From: Balneola sp.
Lineage (GTDB): Bacteria; Bacteroidota; Rhodothermia; Balneolales; Balneolaceae
Direction of reading: 5' to 3'
Assembly (NCBI GenBank): GCA_003712055.1
Contig: RHLJ01000003.1
Location: forward strand, 434,001-498,000
DNA length: 64,000 nucleotides
The notes under the pieces: model-generated
Seen by the model: the letters and a program-made list of their open reading frames with translations, nothing else
Told to the model about the DNA's origin: nothing
Database searches by the model: none
In this document: in pieces, positions 16,828-24,339 of the stretch
Position numbering within the stretch: position 1 is the stretch's first letter
How the letters are laid out: each line of letters starts with the position of its first letter
Program-made: the position numbers and the translations under genes

Positions 16828-17934
16828 ATGTCTATCAATAAAGAGCAGATAAAAACAGCGCTTGCTCACGTTCTTCACCCAATCGAAAAACAAGATCTTA
16901 TTTCCCTGGATATGATCCAGGACCTGATTGTTCAGGACAAGTATGTTTCTTTTACCCTGGAAATGCCTGAGCAAAATGAGTCACTAGCTACAGATTTGAA
17001 ACAACGATGTACAGGTGCTATTCACAAATTTATTGATAAGGATGCGGTAGTGGATATTCAGGTTGGTATTAATATTTCCAGGAGAAAACAACCACCAACT
17101 CAAGCACCCCAAGCTCAGCAACAGGTGTTATCCGGTGTGAAGCATATTATTGCTGTGGCTTCCGGAAAAGGAGGGGTGGGAAAATCAACGGTAGCAGTAA
17201 ATATTGCTTCGGCGTTAGCCAGAACAGGTGCTAAAGTTGGATTAATGGATACCGATATCTATGGTCCTAGTATTCCCACTATGTTTGACTTATTCGATCG
17301 TCCAAATGTAACTACTCAAAAAAAGTTGATTCCGCTTGAGAAGTATGGAATCAAAATGGTAAGTATGGGTTTTCTGGTTGATGTTAATCAAGCTATGGTT
17401 TGGCGAGGCCCTATGGCAACAAGTGCTATCAAGCAATTTATGACCGACGTAGAATGGGGAGAATTGGATTATATGGTACTTGACTTACCCCCAGGAACCG
17501 GAGATATACAACTTACCATTGTACAGACTGTTCCGTTAAGTGGTGCTGTTATCGTTTCTACTCCTCAAACGGTTGCACTTGACGACGTGAGAAAAGGGGT
17601 AGCTATGTTTCAAAAAGTGAAGGTTCCAGTTCTTGGAGTGATCGAAAACATGGCTTACTTCATACCTCCTGACATGCCAGAAAAGAAATATCACATTTTT
17701 GGAGAGGGTGGGGCATCCCGTTTAGCTGATGAGCTCGCCGTGCCCGTACTCGGTGAAATTCCACTTGAGCAGCCCGTACGAGAAGCCGGAGATAACGGAG
17801 CTCCAATTGTTATTTCTGATTCGGATTCTAATGCTTCTAAAGAGCTGATTGCTTCTACTGAACGAATGATAGAGCAATTAGAACTCCGTGCTTCGGAAGC
17901 AAAACCAAAGGTGGAAATTACGTTCAGATCTTGA
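16828..17934 (+). CDS. mrp: Mrp/ApbC family iron-sulfur carrier ATPase
   Basis: 368 aa. Residues about 1-85 form a MIP18/DUF59 domain. The deviant P-loop GKGGVGKST is near residue 118, followed by DTDIYGPSIPTMF and DLPPGTGDIQLT. The family binds and delivers Fe-S clusters or regulates their assembly. The CxxC motif that many Mrp proteins carry after ENM(A/S)YF is absent here: the segment reads ENMAYFIPPDMPEKKYHIFG with no Cys. Such variants occur in this group to my knowledge, but cluster binding by the usual mode is then doubtful. Confidence 0.93.
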   Translation: MSINKEQIKTALAHVLHPIEKQDLISLDMIQDLIVQDKYVSFTLEMPEQNESLATDLKQRCTGAIHKFIDKDAVVDIQVGINISRRKQPPTQAPQAQQQVLSGVKHIIAVASGKGGVGKSTVAVNIASALARTGAKVGLMDTDIYGPSIPTMFDLFDRPNVTTQKKLIPLEKYGIKMVSMGFLVDVNQAMVWRGPMATSAIKQFMTDVEWGELDYMVLDLPPGTGDIQLTIVQTVPLSGAVIVSTPQTVALDDVRKGVAMFQKVKVPVLGVIENMAYFIPPDMPEKKYHIFGEGGASRLADELAVPVLGEIPLEQPVREAGDNGAPIVISDSDSNASKELIASTERMIEQLELRASEAKPKVEITFRS

Positions 17935-17940
17935 TCAATT

Positions 17941-18004
17941 GTTCAATGTTCAATGTTCAATGTTCAATGTTCAATGTTCAATGTTCAATGTTCAATTAAG
18001 AATA
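17941..18004. repeat. Eight tandem copies of GTTCAAT plus a TTCAATTAAGAATA tail
   Basis: Directly after the mrp stop codon, the heptamer GTTCAAT is repeated eight times without interruption (17941-17996). The tail TTCAATTAAGAATA (17991-18004) is identical over 14 bases to a stretch at 55571-55584. GATCAAT before the array and ATTGATC after it form a short inverted pair. Copy number is likely variable between strains because the repeats are perfect. Confidence 0.95.
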
Positions 18005-18069
18005 TTGATCATTCATAAACTATTCACATTCCTGAGCTAGCTTGTTTCCAGTTAATAGAGGAGACAATC

Positions 18070-18528
18070 ATGTTTTTACAACATCAAGAGTTCGAGAGGA
18101 TCGATATCACCATCACCGATTGGATGGCAAAGAATGGCTTACTCATTATGAGAGTAGGTTTGGGGATTATTTTTCTCTGGTTTGGAGCTTTAAAATTTTT
18201 CCCTGGGTTAAGCCCCGCTGAAGAGTTAGTTAGGAATACCGTCTATTTTGTTAACCCGGACTTTTTCATACCTATTCTGGCAACCTGGGAAGTGTTGATT
18301 GGCTTTGGTTTAATAGCTGGAAAATTTATGCGGTTCACACTTCTTTTGCTCTTCCTTCAAATGCCTGGCACTGCTTTACCCATTGTTGTATTACCTGATG
18401 TAATCTGGACGAACTTTCCATTTGGGTTAACTCTTGAAGGTCAGTACATCATAAAGAATCTGGTACTTGTAAGTGCCGGATTGGTACTTGGAGCTACGGT
18501 AAGAGGAGGGAGATTGGTTAGTAGTTAA
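18070..18528 (+). CDS. DoxX/DUF417-like small membrane protein
   Basis: 152 aa with four hydrophobic helices (about residues 24-41, 65-85, 90-110 and 127-145). The first helix segment ([28 protein letters not shown]) matches the DoxX/YkgB pattern of Arg and Lys flanking a Gly-rich helix with FGxLKF. The exact role of this family is not settled; some members act in redox or membrane stress. A strong GAGGAGA ribosome-binding site precedes the ATG. The stop codon lies inside the left arm of a hairpin (18524-18565). Confidence 0.8.
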   Translation: MFLQHQEFERIDITITDWMAKNGLLIMRVGLGIIFLWFGALKFFPGLSPAEELVRNTVYFVNPDFFIPILATWEVLIGFGLIAGKFMRFTLLLLFLQMPGTALPIVVLPDVIWTNFPFGLTLEGQYIIKNLVLVSAGLVLGATVRGGRLVSS

Positions 18529-18565
18529 TGGTTATTGGATTAACTACTAACCAATAACCATTAAC
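18524..18565. repeat. Intergenic hairpin with 15-bp arms (GTTAATGGTTATTGG)
   Basis: The left arm at 18524-18538 and the right arm at 18551-18565 are perfect inverted copies, with a 12-base loop. The doxX-like stop codon TAA (18526-18528) lies within the left arm and the hairpin ends 4 bp before the convergent dehydrogenase stop. It may act as a bidirectional terminator. The same 15-mer recurs at 25550-25564. Confidence 0.9.
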
Positions 18566-18569
18566 GAAC

Positions 18570-19976
18570 TTACGGGAAAATTCCCATCTGCTCATACATA
18601 ATGCCGATTTTATTAATCGCATTAACAAAAGCCGCCGTTCGAAGATCGGTCATGTTGTGCTCATCACGAATATCCATTATCTGTTGGTACGCCGTGATCA
18701 TTGTTTCTTCAAGTCCGGAATCAACAAGATCTGCTTCTTCGGCTCCGTGAGTTAAGCTTTCCAGAGCCTCAGTTGAATATTTCTTTCCCGAAATTGACTC
18801 TAACTCTCGGGCGATCCGGGTTAAACTTTCCTCGTCAAAACGCTTATTCATTCTTCCATAGCGAACATGCTGAATATTTTTCAACCACTCGAAGTAGGAA
18901 ACAACCACACCACCAGCATTTAGGTATGAGTCAGGTATAACAAGAGCCCCTCTGTCAGTTAGAATTTCATGAGCGTCAGCAGTAGTTGGCCCGTTTGCAG
19001 CTTCTGCGATAATCTTTGCCTTTACATTATGAACATTCTCCCCTGTTATCTGGCTTTCCAGAGCTGCAGGGATTATGATATCGCACTCTTGTACAAAAAT
19101 GTCTTTATTCGAAGGAAGGGCGATGCTATTACCAAAACCCATAATACTCCCTGTTTCCTTCCTGAAATCAACCAGAGCCTGTAAATCGATACCGTTCGGA
19201 TCGTAGATTGCACCCTCAAGCTCAGAAACCCCTATCAATTTTGCGCCGGCCTGGGTCATATATAGGGATGCATGGTATCCTACATTTCCTAAACCTTGTA
19301 CTACAAAAGTCTTTCCTTCAACACCAGTATTTAATCCCAACGCATCCATGTCTTTTTTGACATTGCAAGCTTCCCGGATTCCAAAATATACTCCTCGCCC
19401 TGTGGCTTCAGTTCTGCCTCTAATCCCGCTATTCTGAAGAGGTTTTCCGGTTACACAAGCCTCTGCATTCATATCGTCTTTCATCTGACGGTAGGTATCC
19501 AGAATCCAACCCATTTCTCTGGCTCCGGTGCCATAATCAGGAGCGGGTACGTCGACTCCAGGGCCGATAAATCCTTTTTTAACCAGCTCGAACGTATAGC
19601 GACGAGTTATTCTTTCCAGCTCACCATCAGAATAACTTCTTCGGCTGATTTTAACACCGCCTTTTGCGCCTCCAAAAGGTACATCCACGATGGCACATTT
19701 ATAAGTCATTAATGCAGCCAATGCCATTGTTTCATCTTCATCTACTTTATGGCTGTAGCGGATACCACCTTTGGTTGGTGTTTTGTGATGGCTATGTTCT
19801 ACCCTCCATCCTTCAACTACCTCAACTGATCCATTATCTCTCCTGAGGGGAAATGACACATGGTATACCGTATTACACATTTTAATTTGGCTGAGAATCC
19901 CTTTATCAAATCGGGTATATGCTGCTGCTTTATCGAAATTCTTATTTACCTGCTCGAAGAATTTATACTTTGCCAT
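18570..19976 (-). CDS. Glu/Leu/Phe/Val dehydrogenase (probable glutamate dehydrogenase)
   Basis: 468 aa. The substrate domain shows THHKT-like GGIRYSHKVDEDE, the Lys motif PFGGAKGGVKI and GPGVDVPAPDYGTGAREMGWI. The Rossmann domain has VVQGLGNVGYHAS. These match the hexameric glutamate dehydrogenase class, which interconverts glutamate and 2-oxoglutarate with NAD(P). Length is slightly above the usual 410-450 aa. The gene is monocistronic, with a palindromic spacer upstream. Leucine or valine dehydrogenase is less likely, because those are shorter (about 360 aa). Confidence 0.9.
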   Translation of the reverse strand: MAKYKFFEQVNKNFDKAAAYTRFDKGILSQIKMCNTVYHVSFPLRRDNGSVEVVEGWRVEHSHHKTPTKGGIRYSHKVDEDETMALAALMTYKCAIVDVPFGGAKGGVKISRRSYSDGELERITRRYTFELVKKGFIGPGVDVPAPDYGTGAREMGWILDTYRQMKDDMNAEACVTGKPLQNSGIRGRTEATGRGVYFGIREACNVKKDMDALGLNTGVEGKTFVVQGLGNVGYHASLYMTQAGAKLIGVSELEGAIYDPNGIDLQALVDFRKETGSIMGFGNSIALPSNKDIFVQECDIIIPAALESQITGENVHNVKAKIIAEAANGPTTADAHEILTDRGALVIPDSYLNAGGVVVSYFEWLKNIQHVRYGRMNKRFDEESLTRIARELESISGKKYSTEALESLTHGAEEADLVDSGLEETMITAYQQIMDIRDEHNMTDLRTAAFVNAINKIGIMYEQMGIFP

Positions 19977-20040
19977 AAGGTCGGTTTACTTAAGTCTGAT
20001 TTTACCGCTACCAATGGTCGGGATATTCTTATTTAGATAC

Positions 20041-20062
20041 AATAAAAAAGCGCTTTTTTATT
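20041..20062. terminator. Perfect 22-bp AT-rich palindrome at the 3' end of the 20058 gene
   Basis: AATAAAAAAGCGC followed by its mirror TTTTTTATT is self-complementary across 22 bp and overlaps the stop codon of the minus-strand gene ending at 20058. It could act as a weak terminator ahead of the dehydrogenase promoter. The short GC core (GCGC) and lack of a loop make this uncertain. Confidence 0.35.
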
Positions 20063-20810
20063 CAGAGAGCGGAAGAGCCACATGGAGATGGTCGGCAGTA
20101 CCAACATGGCGGATTACCTGAAAGCCCATTGTACTTAAAGACCGCTCCAAAACCTTATTTCTGAATTCAGAATGGCCAATAGTTCTCAGGTCAATGGCAT
20201 GTACAAAACCATTTTCTTGCTGATAATGAAGAGAACTTTGGTGTGGTGTTAATCCCCATGAAATGTAGTCTTCCGGGGTTCTCTTGATATCGGTAATCAC
20301 CAAATCATTTTCTGCGAGTGTAGTTGTCGCTACGGCTACTCTTAAAATAGGATGAAGTGATCGATATACTTCCCGAACGTCATCACTTTTTGCATTCACA
20401 CTTGAGAGATACATCAGCCCATAAATGCAAAAACCTCCCACTAGTGCAGCCACTCCCCCAAAACCAAATTGTGCGAGCAACTTTTTGTTCTTCACTTTTC
20501 TAAAAAGGAAAAACACATATAATCCAAGAAAGAGCGATGAAGCAGCTATACCTCCCAATAATGCAGCCCATCCGTTCCAGGCTTCAGCAACATTTAAAAA
20601 AACCGCTGTTCTGATAAGCAGGAAAAAAGGAACGATACCCATAACAAGAATCAACAGAAGTGAGAATATCAGTTTGAATAATTTTCTCTTAAAGGAGAGG
20701 CGTTTAACCGTTTCTTTGCGAACAGTCTGCTCCTGAACAGGCTTAGGGGCTTTTAATTCTTCTCCAAGATTTAAAAGCCAATCGATATCCTTTTGGCTTA
20801 CTTTTTCCAT
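20058..20810 (-). CDS. Membrane protein with possible LAS (M15-like) peptidase domain
   Basis: 250 aa from the ATG at 20810; an upstream GTG at 20828 is also in frame. A cytoplasmic N-terminus (about 45 aa) is followed by three hydrophobic helices (about 48-70, 80-103 and 112-133). A soluble C-terminal domain follows (about 145-250). It contains SLHYQQENGFVHAIDLRT and, near the end, TADHLHVAL. The spacing of His, Asp and a final HxH recalls the zinc ligands of LAS/M15 D-Ala-D-Ala peptidases (SxHxxGxAxD ... HxH), but with an insertion before the AID segment. The family assignment is tentative; the membrane topology is clear. Confidence 0.5.
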   Translation of the reverse strand: MEKVSQKDIDWLLNLGEELKAPKPVQEQTVRKETVKRLSFKRKLFKLIFSLLLILVMGIVPFFLLIRTAVFLNVAEAWNGWAALLGGIAASSLFLGLYVFFLFRKVKNKKLLAQFGFGGVAALVGGFCIYGLMYLSSVNAKSDDVREVYRSLHPILRVAVATTTLAENDLVITDIKRTPEDYISWGLTPHQSSLHYQQENGFVHAIDLRTIGHSEFRNKVLERSLSTMGFQVIRHVGTADHLHVALPLSE

Positions 20811-20859
20811 GCCGGCTTTACACGGCACAAAAAAGTGGGAGTTTCGAAGCTAATTTGAA

Positions 20860-21258
20860 TTAATACTGACGGGAGTTTCTTCTTATTAAAAAGGGAAGAC
20901 TTTGGAGAACCAATATGGCAATAACAGAAAATGGAACCGCATGTGTTGGATAAGAATAGATTATTTCCCCAAGGGCTATTAAAACATACATGAATAATAT
21001 ACCCGAAGAGAACAGAGCGCCACCATACATTGAGCTGCTTCTAATCCATAGCAAAAACGAGGATACAAAACAGCCAAGGCTAACCACAAAACCTGCAATG
21101 ATTTTAAAAACCGGAAGCTGTTGGTTATAGAATTCAAACAATCCCTCCTCCCAAGAAGATGTATTTACCAACCAACTATTAAAACCAATGATGTATAATC
21201 CTGCCAACAGGAAAAAAAACTGTAGTAAAAAATGAACTTGCCGCTCTTTCTTATTCAT
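20860..21258 (-). CDS. Four-helix integral membrane protein of unknown function
   Basis: 132 aa with four hydrophobic segments (about residues 7-26, 48-71, 76-97 and 103-122) and positively charged ends (MNKKERQ, RRNSRQY). I recognise no family. It lies 49 bp upstream of the 20810 start on the same strand, so the two may be co-transcribed. The divergent dinB gene begins 136 bp away. Confidence 0.6.
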   Translation of the reverse strand: MNKKERQVHFLLQFFFLLAGLYIIGFNSWLVNTSSWEEGLFEFYNQQLPVFKIIAGFVVSLGCFVSSFLLWIRSSSMYGGALFSSGILFMYVLIALGEIIYSYPTHAVPFSVIAILVLQSLPFLIRRNSRQY

Positions 21259-21394
21259 TACCTATTCAATCATAATTGTATTGTTTTTGTGAATGCTTAT
21301 ACCATATCTAATGAGTTTGTTCCTGACTATTAACCGGGTAGAATAAAATCCTGAGAAATAAAAAATGGGATTCCCGAACTTATATGTGTAATTT

Positions 21395-22486
21395 ATGTCT
21401 ATGAAAAAGGAGGGACATATCAGAAAAATTATCCATGTTGACATGGATGCTTTTTTTGCTGCCGTTGAACAGCGGGATAATCCTGAGCTTCGAGGCAAGC
21501 CTGTAATAGTTGGCGGGAAACCCGGCGGAAGAGGAGTTGTTTCTACCTGTAGCTATGAAGCAAGAAAATATGGAGTCCGTTCTGCAATGCCGACCAACGA
21601 AGCCTATCGTTTATGTCCCCATGGAATTTTTGTTGGTGCCCGATTCGACGCTTATAAAGAAGCTTCAGAAATAGTCAGAAATATTTTTTTTGAATACACC
21701 GATTTAGTCGAACCTCTTTCAATGGATGAAGCCTTTTTGGATGTAACTAATAACCATAAAGGAAACCCTTCTGCCACTTTGGTTGCTAAAGAAATCCGGC
21801 AACGTATTTTTGAAGCAACACAATTAACCGCATCAGCTGGTGTAGCACCGAATAAGTTTATTGCCAAAGTGGCTTCCGATTTTAATAAGCCTAATGGACT
21901 CACCGTAATTACCCCCGATAAGGTTGAGGCTTTCCTGGAAGAGCTGGATATCAAAAAGTTCTTTGGTGTAGGCAAAGCCACTCAAAAAAAGATGCATGCA
22001 TTAGGGATTAAAACAGGCGCTGATTTAAAGAAATGGACAGAAATAGATCTAGTCAAAGCTTTTGGAAAGCCTGGTCGATTCTATTATAAAATTGTTCGTG
22101 GAATTGATAACAGGGAGGTTAAACCTCACCAAACCAGGAAATCTTATGGTAAGGAAAGAACCTTTTCCGAAGATGTGGGGGATTTAAACTGGGTAAATAA
22201 TTTTCTGGATGAGCTTGCAGGAAGCATCTCTGAGGGAATGCAAAAAATCCCAACCGCAGGTAAAACCATTACTCTTAAAGTTCGGTACAAAAACTTCGAT
22301 ACCATCACCAGGAGCCAATCTCTCACTCATCATACCAATAAAAAAGAAGAAATTTCTTCTATTGCCCGCCAGCTTCTTGAGCAAACTGAAGCCGGAACCA
22401 GAGAAATCCGGCTACTTGGTATTTCGCTTTCTAATCTAAATTTAATCAAGAAAGAATATTACGAGCAGCTTGAACTTCCGGTATGA
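21395..22486 (+). CDS. dinB: DNA polymerase IV (Y-family)
   Basis: 363 aa. Catalytic motifs are present: HVDMDAFFAAVEQ (residues about 14-26) and PLSMDEAFLDVT (about 109-120, carrying the Asp-Glu pair). The helix-hairpin-helix segment FFGVGKATQKKMHALGIKTG and the little-finger region GKERTFSEDV follow. The enzyme copies past damaged bases at low fidelity. No clear beta-clamp-binding pentapeptide could be assigned; the C-terminus ends YYEQLELPV, which may serve. An ATG at 21401 is an alternative start. The stop codon lies inside the left arm of an inverted repeat (22483-22494). Confidence 0.96.
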   Translation: MSMKKEGHIRKIIHVDMDAFFAAVEQRDNPELRGKPVIVGGKPGGRGVVSTCSYEARKYGVRSAMPTNEAYRLCPHGIFVGARFDAYKEASEIVRNIFFEYTDLVEPLSMDEAFLDVTNNHKGNPSATLVAKEIRQRIFEATQLTASAGVAPNKFIAKVASDFNKPNGLTVITPDKVEAFLEELDIKKFFGVGKATQKKMHALGIKTGADLKKWTEIDLVKAFGKPGRFYYKIVRGIDNREVKPHQTRKSYGKERTFSEDVGDLNWVNNFLDELAGSISEGMQKIPTAGKTITLKVRYKNFDTITRSQSLTHHTNKKEEISSIARQLLEQTEAGTREIRLLGISLSNLNLIKKEYYEQLELPV

Positions 22487-23004
22487 TAAGTGATAGGAGA
22501 AAGGTGAGTTTAGCTGCCTACTCTTCTTCTGTCAACAATCATCCGGTTTAGTAATTTTATTATTGAAGTAATAAGATTAGCTCTATCCAAAAACACCTCC
22601 TCTCCTAAAATGTGTCTACTTTTGAAATACCAGTCTTTAGCTTCTCTAGCAGATCCCAGTGATATCTCATAGAATCTGGCTTTTTCTTTGTTTGAAAATC
22701 TAGAGTATCCCTCAGCTATGTTCGCACTTATAGAATCCACACTTCTATAAAGTTGGTCTGCTAAGGAATAAATTCTTTTTTCTACGATTTTTGATGTATC
22801 AGTCCAACATATGTCGGAAAGAAATAAACTCAACCTGTAAGCTTCCATTCTCCAGGATGGGTCATCAATCATTACTTTATGAACCTTAGCCTGCCATTCT
22901 TCAAAATTCATGGTCTTTTCTCTTTAAGACCAATATTTCCGGTCTGCCTTACAATTTTATTTTGGCTTTTATCATCTATCTCTCTTCACTTAATCACTTA
23001 TCAT
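22483..23004. repeat. Inverted repeat pair flanking a four-helix-bundle gene
   Basis: ATGATAAGTGAT at 22483-22494 is repeated in inverted form at 22993-23004 (12 of 12 bases). The sequence just inside is purine-rich on the left arm and pyrimidine-rich on the right but aligns only loosely. The pair encloses the four-helix-bundle gene. The dinB stop (22484-22486) is part of the left arm. Confidence 0.7.
22510..22911 (-). CDS. Four-helix-bundle protein (23S rRNA IVS-protein family)
   Basis: 133 aa, almost entirely helical. The family core is visible: SLADQLYRSVDSISANIAEGYSRFSNKEKARFY (about residues 51-83), then a Ser/Arg-rich SLGSAREAKDWYFKS helix. Proteins of this family were first seen inside intervening sequences of 23S rRNA genes (Leptospira, Coxiella). 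They also occur at many unrelated chromosomal sites in Bacteroidota, where the function is unknown. An extra N-terminal segment of about 35 aa (NFEEWQAKVHKVMIDDPSW) distinguishes it from the second copy at 40507. It lies between 12-bp inverted repeats. Confidence 0.85.
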   Translation of the reverse strand: MNFEEWQAKVHKVMIDDPSWRMEAYRLSLFLSDICWTDTSKIVEKRIYSLADQLYRSVDSISANIAEGYSRFSNKEKARFYEISLGSAREAKDWYFKSRHILGEEVFLDRANLITSIIKLLNRMIVDRRRVGS

Positions 23005-23083
23005 TCAATTTAAAACTATTCTCCGAGCTCCATCGTCTTAGCCCTGAAACCAGTATTATGGAGAACGATTGAACCAGGAACAA

Positions 23084-23653
23084 ATGGAAGACGCTCAACT
23101 TGTACATGATTTTTTAGGTGGGAATCACCAGGCGTTTAATGTATTGATTAAACGCTGGCAAGATAAAATCCACCACTTCGCGTACCGCTACTTTGCAAGT
23201 AGTGATGATGCTGCTGAGATTACTCAGAGAACATTTGTTAAGGCCTATCAAAAACTAGACACCCTTGATGACGCCTCTAAATTTGGATCCTGGTTATACC
23301 GTATTGCCAACAATCTATGTTTGGATGAATTAAAACGTGTTGGCAGAAAAAGAGCTACTTCGCTGGAGGCTCTGAAAACGGCTCCACAAACTGAAACAGC
23401 CAGCCCGGCAGACAGCGGACTTGTTCGGAATGAAGCCCTTGTTTTATTGCATAAGGCTTTACTTCAACTGCCAAATGAACAAAGGATGGTAGTGATAATG
23501 AAAGAATATGAAGGATTGACCTTCAGGGAAATCTCAGAAATCCTGAATGAATCTGAGAACACTGTTAAATCAAGAATGTACTATGGGCTAAAAGGCCTTA
23601 AAAAAACCTTTGACTCCTGGAATATCAATAAAGAGGTATTTAATTATGACTAA
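23084..23653 (+). CDS. ECF-type RNA polymerase sigma factor
   Basis: 189 aa from the ATG at 23084, which has AGGA a few bases upstream; a TTG at 23069 is also in frame. Region 2 is HDFLGGNHQAFNVLIKRWQDKIHHFAYRYF...AEITQRTFVKAYQKL, with SWLYRIANNLCLDELKR at its end. Region 4 is LPNEQRMVVIMKEYEGLTFREISEIL...NTVKSRMYYGLKGLK. The overall form is sigma-E/RpoE-like. Its last codons overlap the start of the next gene by 8 bp, a typical sigma/anti-sigma arrangement. Confidence 0.94.
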   Translation: MEDAQLVHDFLGGNHQAFNVLIKRWQDKIHHFAYRYFASSDDAAEITQRTFVKAYQKLDTLDDASKFGSWLYRIANNLCLDELKRVGRKRATSLEALKTAPQTETASPADSGLVRNEALVLLHKALLQLPNEQRMVVIMKEYEGLTFREISEILNESENTVKSRMYYGLKGLKKTFDSWNINKEVFNYD

Positions 23654-24320
23654 AGAAGAAGCAAGAATTCTCTTCATGGATCACCTTTATGGTGAACTAG
23701 ATGAAGCTACTTCCAAAGAGCTTCTCCAATTCATCGAAACTGATGAAGAATTAAAGAGAGAATTTGAAGAACTCACTGACGCAAAGTCGGTACTCCATCA
23801 TCTACCGGTACAAAGCCCTGTAGAGCAATTAGTGATTATGGAGCCTAAAACAGCAACAACAGATTCCTTTTGGTCAAAACTGTCCAATGCGTTAATACCA
23901 CGGAATACAATGGCTAGAACAGGCCTTGCCATGGCCTCGCTTCTACTATTGTTTGTTGTAACCGGAGCCGTAACCGACCTGAACGTTTCAGCCGGTAATG
24001 GTGAGTTTAGCATAACCTTTGGAGAGCAGCCTCCTGTGCAAACAGGATATACTGCGGCCCAGGTTGATATGATAATAAATCAGGTGCAGCAAGAGAATGC
24101 GGCTATGATTGGTGAATTCATACTGGCTTCTCAGGAACAGCAAGAAATCCAGTTTCAAGAAACACTCTCAACCTTTGCTAATTACTTATATAATCAGAGA
24201 GAGTCTGATCTTGAGTTCCTTACCTATGGCATTTCAAACCTTCAACAAGCTACAGATAACCGCTTTCGGCAAACCGATCAGGTGTTAGGCGAAATCATAC
24301 AAACCGTAAGCACAAACTAA
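23646..24320 (+). CDS. Probable membrane anti-sigma factor
   Basis: 224 aa from the ATG at 23646, overlapping the sigma stop by 8 bp. The cytoplasmic N-terminus (MTKEEARILFMDHLYGELDEAT, residues 1-60) has the helical pattern of an anti-sigma domain but no zinc-binding Cys or His set. One membrane helix follows (about 98-117, LAMASLLLLFVVTGAV), then a periplasmic part rich in Gln with a coiled-coil look (QVQQENAAMIGEFILASQEQQ). It should bind and hold the ECF factor until an envelope signal releases it. The role is inferred from position and topology. Confidence 0.75.
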   Translation: MTKEEARILFMDHLYGELDEATSKELLQFIETDEELKREFEELTDAKSVLHHLPVQSPVEQLVIMEPKTATTDSFWSKLSNALIPRNTMARTGLAMASLLLLFVVTGAVTDLNVSAGNGEFSITFGEQPPVQTGYTAAQVDMIINQVQQENAAMIGEFILASQEQQEIQFQETLSTFANYLYNQRESDLEFLTYGISNLQQATDNRFRQTDQVLGEIIQTVSTN

Positions 24321-24339
24321 AATCATACCTACTAGAACC

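Noticed and set aside
17941-17996. CRISPR-like repeat
   Set aside because: Units are only 7 bp, directly tandem and without spacers; no cas genes are nearby.
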